DNA of 64,000 bases, from the NCBI GenBank assembly GCA_963722295.1, contig CAVRLB010000002.1, positions 186,001 through 250,000 on the forward strand, in the 5' to 3' direction. Made by a program: the position numbers and the translations under genes. The notes under the pieces are model-generated. The model was not told the DNA's origin and searched no databases. It saw only the letters and a list, made by a program, of their open reading frames with translations. The stretch comes from Brooklawnia sp032229645 (GTDB taxonomy: Bacteria > Actinomycetota > Actinomycetes > Propionibacteriales > Propionibacteriaceae). Numbering within the stretch: the stretch's first letter is position 1; each line of letters opens with the position of its first letter. This document shows, one piece after another, positions 60,897 through 64,000 of the stretch.

Positions 60897-62087
60897 ATGG
60901 ATCGGTGCCCTTCCTACCTGCCTGACCTGATGCGGATCAACGACGCGTTGGTCTGGGCGGGCGGCGACCCCGCGCCGATATTGGCGGCGCTGATGCTGCT
61001 TCGTGAGACATCTGGTGCCGAGTTGGCCCCGCTGTTTCTCCTGGACGACACCGGGGATGGGCACGTGCTGATCGCCACCGAGGCTGAGCGAGCCTATCTC
61101 GGCGCGTCGTTCACTCGCCTACCGGCCGCGATCTACGTGAGACCTCCGTGGCTGGGGCCGGACCTGCTGCCTGTTTCGGCAGCTGAGCATCCCGAGGCGT
61201 ACGAGTGCTTGCCGGAGAGCTTCAAAGACCGTTTCGGTCCGAGCGAGGTTGTTGTGCCGCTTCCGGCCGATGGCCGGCACATGGGTGCGATTCTGCTCGA
61301 ATTCGCACCGGGCTCCACGCTCGACGCCGATCTCCGTGGCTTCCTGGCCGTGGCAGGCAGGATGCTCGGTCATGCTGTGCAGCGATGGCAGATCGCCGTA
61401 CGGGAACGCGAGATCGGTAAGTTGGACGAGCGCCGCCGGCTCGGTGATGAGCTGCACGTCGACCTGTCGCAGCGATTGGCGGCGCTGGGCCTGCAAGTCG
61501 GGCTGATCGACGCAGACTTGGCCAGCAACGATCGGCCGACGTTGATCACCGATGTGCATCGGCTGAGCGAGCTGGTTGCTGACGTGAAGAGCAGCCTGCG
61601 GCTGCAGATGATGGGCCTTCGCGCCGATCGCGCGATCGCCGATGTCGACTTCGCGGCATACGTCCGAAGCCAGGCCGCCGGCTTCAGCGAGCAGTTCAAC
61701 CTGCCGGTCACGGTGGCGATCGAGGACGCGGGATCCCCAGGAGCTGTCCCACTTCCCGTGGCAACCCAGTTGGGGAGGGTGCTGCAGGAGTCCTTGACGA
61801 ATATTCATTCGCATGCGCAGGCGTCACACGTTGTCATCCGCCTATTCCGCGGCACAACCCGGGTGAGACTGGAAATCCAGGACGATGGCGTCGGTTTCGA
61901 TCCGAAACAGGCGTCCGGCTCCCGGCTGGGCCTCCAGATCATGCGCGAGCGGATGCAGCAGGTGGACGGATCCTTGCAGATCGGGCCGCGCGACTCGACG
62001 GGCACCCTCGTCTGCGCCGAGGTGCCACTGCGTCTTGCCGACCGCCTGCCGACCGCGGGAGAGGGGACGCCATGGCCGGTCCGGTAA
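60897..62087 (+). CDS. NarL-type sensor histidine kinase, soluble, GAF-like N-terminus
   Basis: 396 residues with no membrane helix. Residues about 1-165 look like a GAF-type sensory domain; the HisKA_3 dimerisation region follows with the phosphoacceptor His187 in GDELHVDLSQRLAAL. The residue after His is Val instead of the usual acidic one. The ATPase domain has LQESLTNIHSHA (N box), DDGVGFDP and SRLGLQIMRERM (G boxes). Overlaps the response regulator gene by 16 bases. Signal unknown; cytosolic position suggests an internal cue. Confidence 0.88.
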   Translation: MDRCPSYLPDLMRINDALVWAGGDPAPILAALMLLRETSGAELAPLFLLDDTGDGHVLIATEAERAYLGASFTRLPAAIYVRPPWLGPDLLPVSAAEHPEAYECLPESFKDRFGPSEVVVPLPADGRHMGAILLEFAPGSTLDADLRGFLAVAGRMLGHAVQRWQIAVREREIGKLDERRRLGDELHVDLSQRLAALGLQVGLIDADLASNDRPTLITDVHRLSELVADVKSSLRLQMMGLRADRAIADVDFAAYVRSQAAGFSEQFNLPVTVAIEDAGSPGAVPLPVATQLGRVLQESLTNIHSHAQASHVVIRLFRGTTRVRLEIQDDGVGFDPKQASGSRLGLQIMRERMQQVDGSLQIGPRDSTGTLVCAEVPLRLADRLPTAGEGTPWPVR

Positions 62088-62728
62088 CCGTGATGGTGGT
62101 CGATGACCACGCGCTGTTTCGCGATGGCTTGGTGGCACTGATCGGACGCTGGCCGGAGTTCACGGTCGTGGGATGCGCCGCCGACGGTGAGGAAGCAGTC
62201 ACACTGGCCCGCCGACTCCGGCCGAATCTGGTGCTGATGGACGTGCGAATGGCCGGTTTGAGCGGGGTCGAGGCCACCCGTCTGATCACGATGAACGACG
62301 CGAGCGTCCGGGTGGCGATGCTCACCGCGTCCGCGTTGGGTGAGGACATCTATGACGCGCTGCGCAGTGGCGCTCACGGCTACCTCAGCAAGGATGACTC
62401 AGCGGACCGCATTCACGAGTCGCTCGAAGGATTGGTTCGGGGCGAAACCGTGCTGTCCTCGACCATTGCCGCGCGTGTGCTCGCGGAGTTCGGCGTACCG
62501 CTGCCATCCTCCGCGCGTTCGACCGGCGCCGCTGAACGCCTCACCTCGCGGGAACGCGACGTGCTCCGATTGTTGGTGGATGGGCTCTCGAACGAAGAGA
62601 TCGGTCTTTCGCTACACCTGTCCGAGGCAACCGTCAAGAAGCATTTGGGCAGCATCATGACCAAACTGCACGTCCGCAACCGAGTCCAGGTCGCCGTCTA
62701 TGGGGTCCGGAAGGGGATCGTGGAGTAG
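62072..62728 (+). CDS. NarL/LuxR-family response regulator
   Basis: 218 residues. Receiver domain with acidic pair DD at 11-12, phosphorylated Asp57 in LVLMDVRM, and Lys in YLSKDDS. C-terminal LuxR helix-turn-helix LTSRERDVLRLLVDGLSNEE. Strong ribosome site GGAGAGGGG before ATG 62072. Partner of the upstream kinase. Targets unknown; FixA/FixB-like genes follow 135 bases downstream. Confidence 0.93.
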   Translation: MAGPVTVMVVDDHALFRDGLVALIGRWPEFTVVGCAADGEEAVTLARRLRPNLVLMDVRMAGLSGVEATRLITMNDASVRVAMLTASALGEDIYDALRSGAHGYLSKDDSADRIHESLEGLVRGETVLSSTIAARVLAEFGVPLPSSARSTGAAERLTSRERDVLRLLVDGLSNEEIGLSLHLSEATVKKHLGSIMTKLHVRNRVQVAVYGVRKGIVE

Positions 62729-62863
62729 CCAGTCGGCTACCCGTCTCGACCCGAACGGTGCTAGTGCGTGCGTCGCCCGTTCAGCAAGACTGCCTACGTG
62801 CCGGCGTGAACATACTCCGGGCATCGGTCGAGGCGCGATGTAGCGCGGGATTGGTTTGCGATC

Positions 62864-63586
62864 ATGAAAGTAGTAGTCGCCTACAGGTGGGCGCGAGACG
62901 CTGGCGCCGCGCGGGTGTCCGGCGAAGGAACAGTCAGTTGGGCCAACCAGAAGCGGACAGCGGGCGACGACGACCACGCGGCAGTGGCGACAGCGCTGGC
63001 GCTGGCGGGTTCGGACGACACGGTGGGCGTGACGATCGGCGAGGGCGACGCTAGCTGGGCATTGGCTCGCGGTGTCGCTCGAGCGGTGTGCGTGAGCGAC
63101 GCCCCCCTCGTCGACGATGACGTCGCCACGGCGGCCAGTCTCGCCGCCGGAATCGGTACGGTCACCGGCCCAGAGGTTGTCGTGATCGGCGACAGCGAGG
63201 CCCACCCGGGGGTGGCTTCGGCACTGGCAGGATTCCTTGGCTGGCCGGTGGTGTGCGGCGCCCTGAACGCCGTCCCCGCGGACGACGGCATCGAGGTGAC
63301 CCGCAAGATCGACGACCGCGAGGAGACGATCCAACTGCAACTGCCGGTTGTGATCGGAGTGTCCGCCGCTTCGGCTGAGTCCCGCACGCCCGGCATGAAG
63401 GAACTCCTTGCAGCGCGCAAGCGCCCCGTGACGGCGGTGACCCTCGCCGAGCTCGGCACCTCGGTCGGCTCGACCCTGGTGGTCGCGGGCACCCGGCGCC
63501 CGGAGCGCACAATCGCACAGATCTTCTCCGGGGACGATCGGGTCGATCAGTTGGTGGCAGCGCTACGCGCGGAAGGAGTGGCGTGA
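62864..63586 (+). CDS. Electron transfer flavoprotein beta-subunit-like protein (FixA-like)
   Basis: 240 residues. Starts MKVVVAYRWARDAGAARV, as FixA/EtfB proteins do, and keeps the AMP/FAD-binding core VVVIGDSEAHPGVASALAGFLGW in degenerate form, followed by a RKIDDREETIQLQLPVVIGV strand pair typical of EtfB. Partner of the next gene, with which it overlaps (TGATG). Would transfer electrons between dehydrogenases and quinone or ferredoxin. Divergent from classical EtfB, so confidence in exact role is moderate. Confidence 0.8.
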   Translation: MKVVVAYRWARDAGAARVSGEGTVSWANQKRTAGDDDHAAVATALALAGSDDTVGVTIGEGDASWALARGVARAVCVSDAPLVDDDVATAASLAAGIGTVTGPEVVVIGDSEAHPGVASALAGFLGWPVVCGALNAVPADDGIEVTRKIDDREETIQLQLPVVIGVSAASAESRTPGMKELLAARKRPVTAVTLAELGTSVGSTLVVAGTRRPERTIAQIFSGDDRVDQLVAALRAEGVA

Positions 63587-64000
63587 TGAGTGACGCGAAC
63601 TGGGTGATAGCGACCCGCCTCAACGGACTGGCGGCAGCCGTGGCAATCCTTCGGGATCTCGGGCGGGTATCGGTGCTTGTCCTCGGCGATGCCGACCTGG
63701 CGCAGCGGGCCGCCGGCACAGGCGCCGAGCGAGTCGCGTGGCTGAACCCCGGCGACGACGCGCCCGCTGATGCATATGCGGCCGCAGTCGGATCGCTGCT
63801 GCACGCGGAACACCCGTCCGTGGTGGCGGCGACCAGCGATCCGTCAGGCCGGGCGCTGCTGGGCGCGGTTGCCGGACGGCTGGCAGCATCGGTGGTCGCC
63901 GGAGTGCGGCAGATCCGCGTCGGCGGGGCCGGCCTGCTGCTCGATCACGCGATCCTCGACGGTGCGGTTATCGAGACGGTGTCCACCTCGGGTCCGGTAG
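63586..64000 (+). CDS. Electron transfer flavoprotein alpha-subunit-like protein (FixB-like), 3' partial
   Basis: Open from ATG 63586 to the window end (138 residues seen). Begins MSDANWVIATRLNGLAAAVAI and continues VLVLGDADLAQRAAGTGAERV, matching the N-terminal domain of EtfA/FixB, then LLGAVAGRLAASVVAGVRQI. The FAD-binding C-terminal domain lies outside the window. The ATG overlaps the stop of the FixA-like gene. fixC and fixX may follow. Confidence 0.78.
   Translation, partial: MSDANWVIATRLNGLAAAVAILRDLGRVSVLVLGDADLAQRAAGTGAERVAWLNPGDDAPADAYAAAVGSLLHAEHPSVVAATSDPSGRALLGAVAGRLAASVVAGVRQIRVGGAGLLLDHAILDGAVIETVSTSGPV

Overview
The window looks like chromosomal DNA of a high-GC actinobacterium, most likely a member of Propionibacteriaceae. 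This is inferred from gene content, not from a database match. The supporting genes are mycothione reductase (mycothiol redox), Lsr2, ClpC, bS22, DisA, a FeoAB system with a DtxR-like box, a fully fused PTS permease, and a cytosolic flavin-linked fumarate reductase of the kind expected in a fermenter with propionate or succinate metabolism. No integrase, transposase, phage gene, CRISPR array or tRNA was recognised, so most of the window reads as core genome with a few accessory loci.

Layout. 1-1764: end of the Pst phosphate importer. 1884-6919: minus-strand block of an LpqI-like GH3 lipoprotein, mycothione reductase, a histidine phosphatase and a HemD fusion. 7021-11734: bS22, proC, asd, a CPBP protein, proline dehydrogenase and a TIM-barrel isomerase. 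11816-12454: a VOC protein. 12632-17351: a LacI regulator with a sucrose-type PTS and GH32 hydrolase. 17467-22375: radA, disA, a membrane protein, mutY and an F420/NADP-oxidoreductase-like protein. 22389-25609: GH65 phosphorylase with beta-phosphoglucomutase. 25673-28684: cardiolipin synthase, aroD and a GNAT. 28713-30113: a fluoride riboswitch in front of an enolase. 30255-32216: Kup. 32310-37194: ApbE, a flavin reductase, the FMN-reductase/fumarate-reductase/FMN_bind fusion and a membrane protein. 37276-41454: a PBP4-type lipoprotein and clpC. 41650-49609: lsr2, folKBPE, a septum-type membrane protein, hpt, tilS, a metalloprotease and dacB. 49693-55970: ppa, an Nfu-like protein, feoBA, a methyltransferase, SixA and a zinc-ribbon protein. 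56087-57672: a degenerate beta-lactamase-like protein and a 570-base repeat region. 57673-64000: amt-glnB, an amine oxidase, a NarL-type two-component system and FixA/FixB-like electron-transfer flavoproteins.

How genes work together. The PTS imports and phosphorylates a sugar, probably sucrose, which the GH32 enzyme cleaves; shared palindromes in both promoters point to local LacI control. GH65 and PgmB turn a disaccharide plus phosphate into glucose 6-phosphate. ApbE is placed to flavinylate the FMN_bind domain of the neighbouring cytosolic fumarate reductase, whose N-terminal flavodoxin-like domain would collect electrons from NAD(P)H. Amt and PII form the usual ammonium pair, but PII lacks Tyr51 and no glnD follows.

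Striking signals are the fluoride riboswitch/enolase pair, the fumarate reductase fusion with a duplicated reductase gene, the F51 PII protein, an Nfu-like protein and a cysteine-rich FeoA in the feo operon, an interspersed palindromic repeat family with a TTCGGTAGC-type core, and a recurrent leaderless promoter layout (TANNNT, 6-7 bases, then ATG/GTG) that fixes the start of about a dozen genes.
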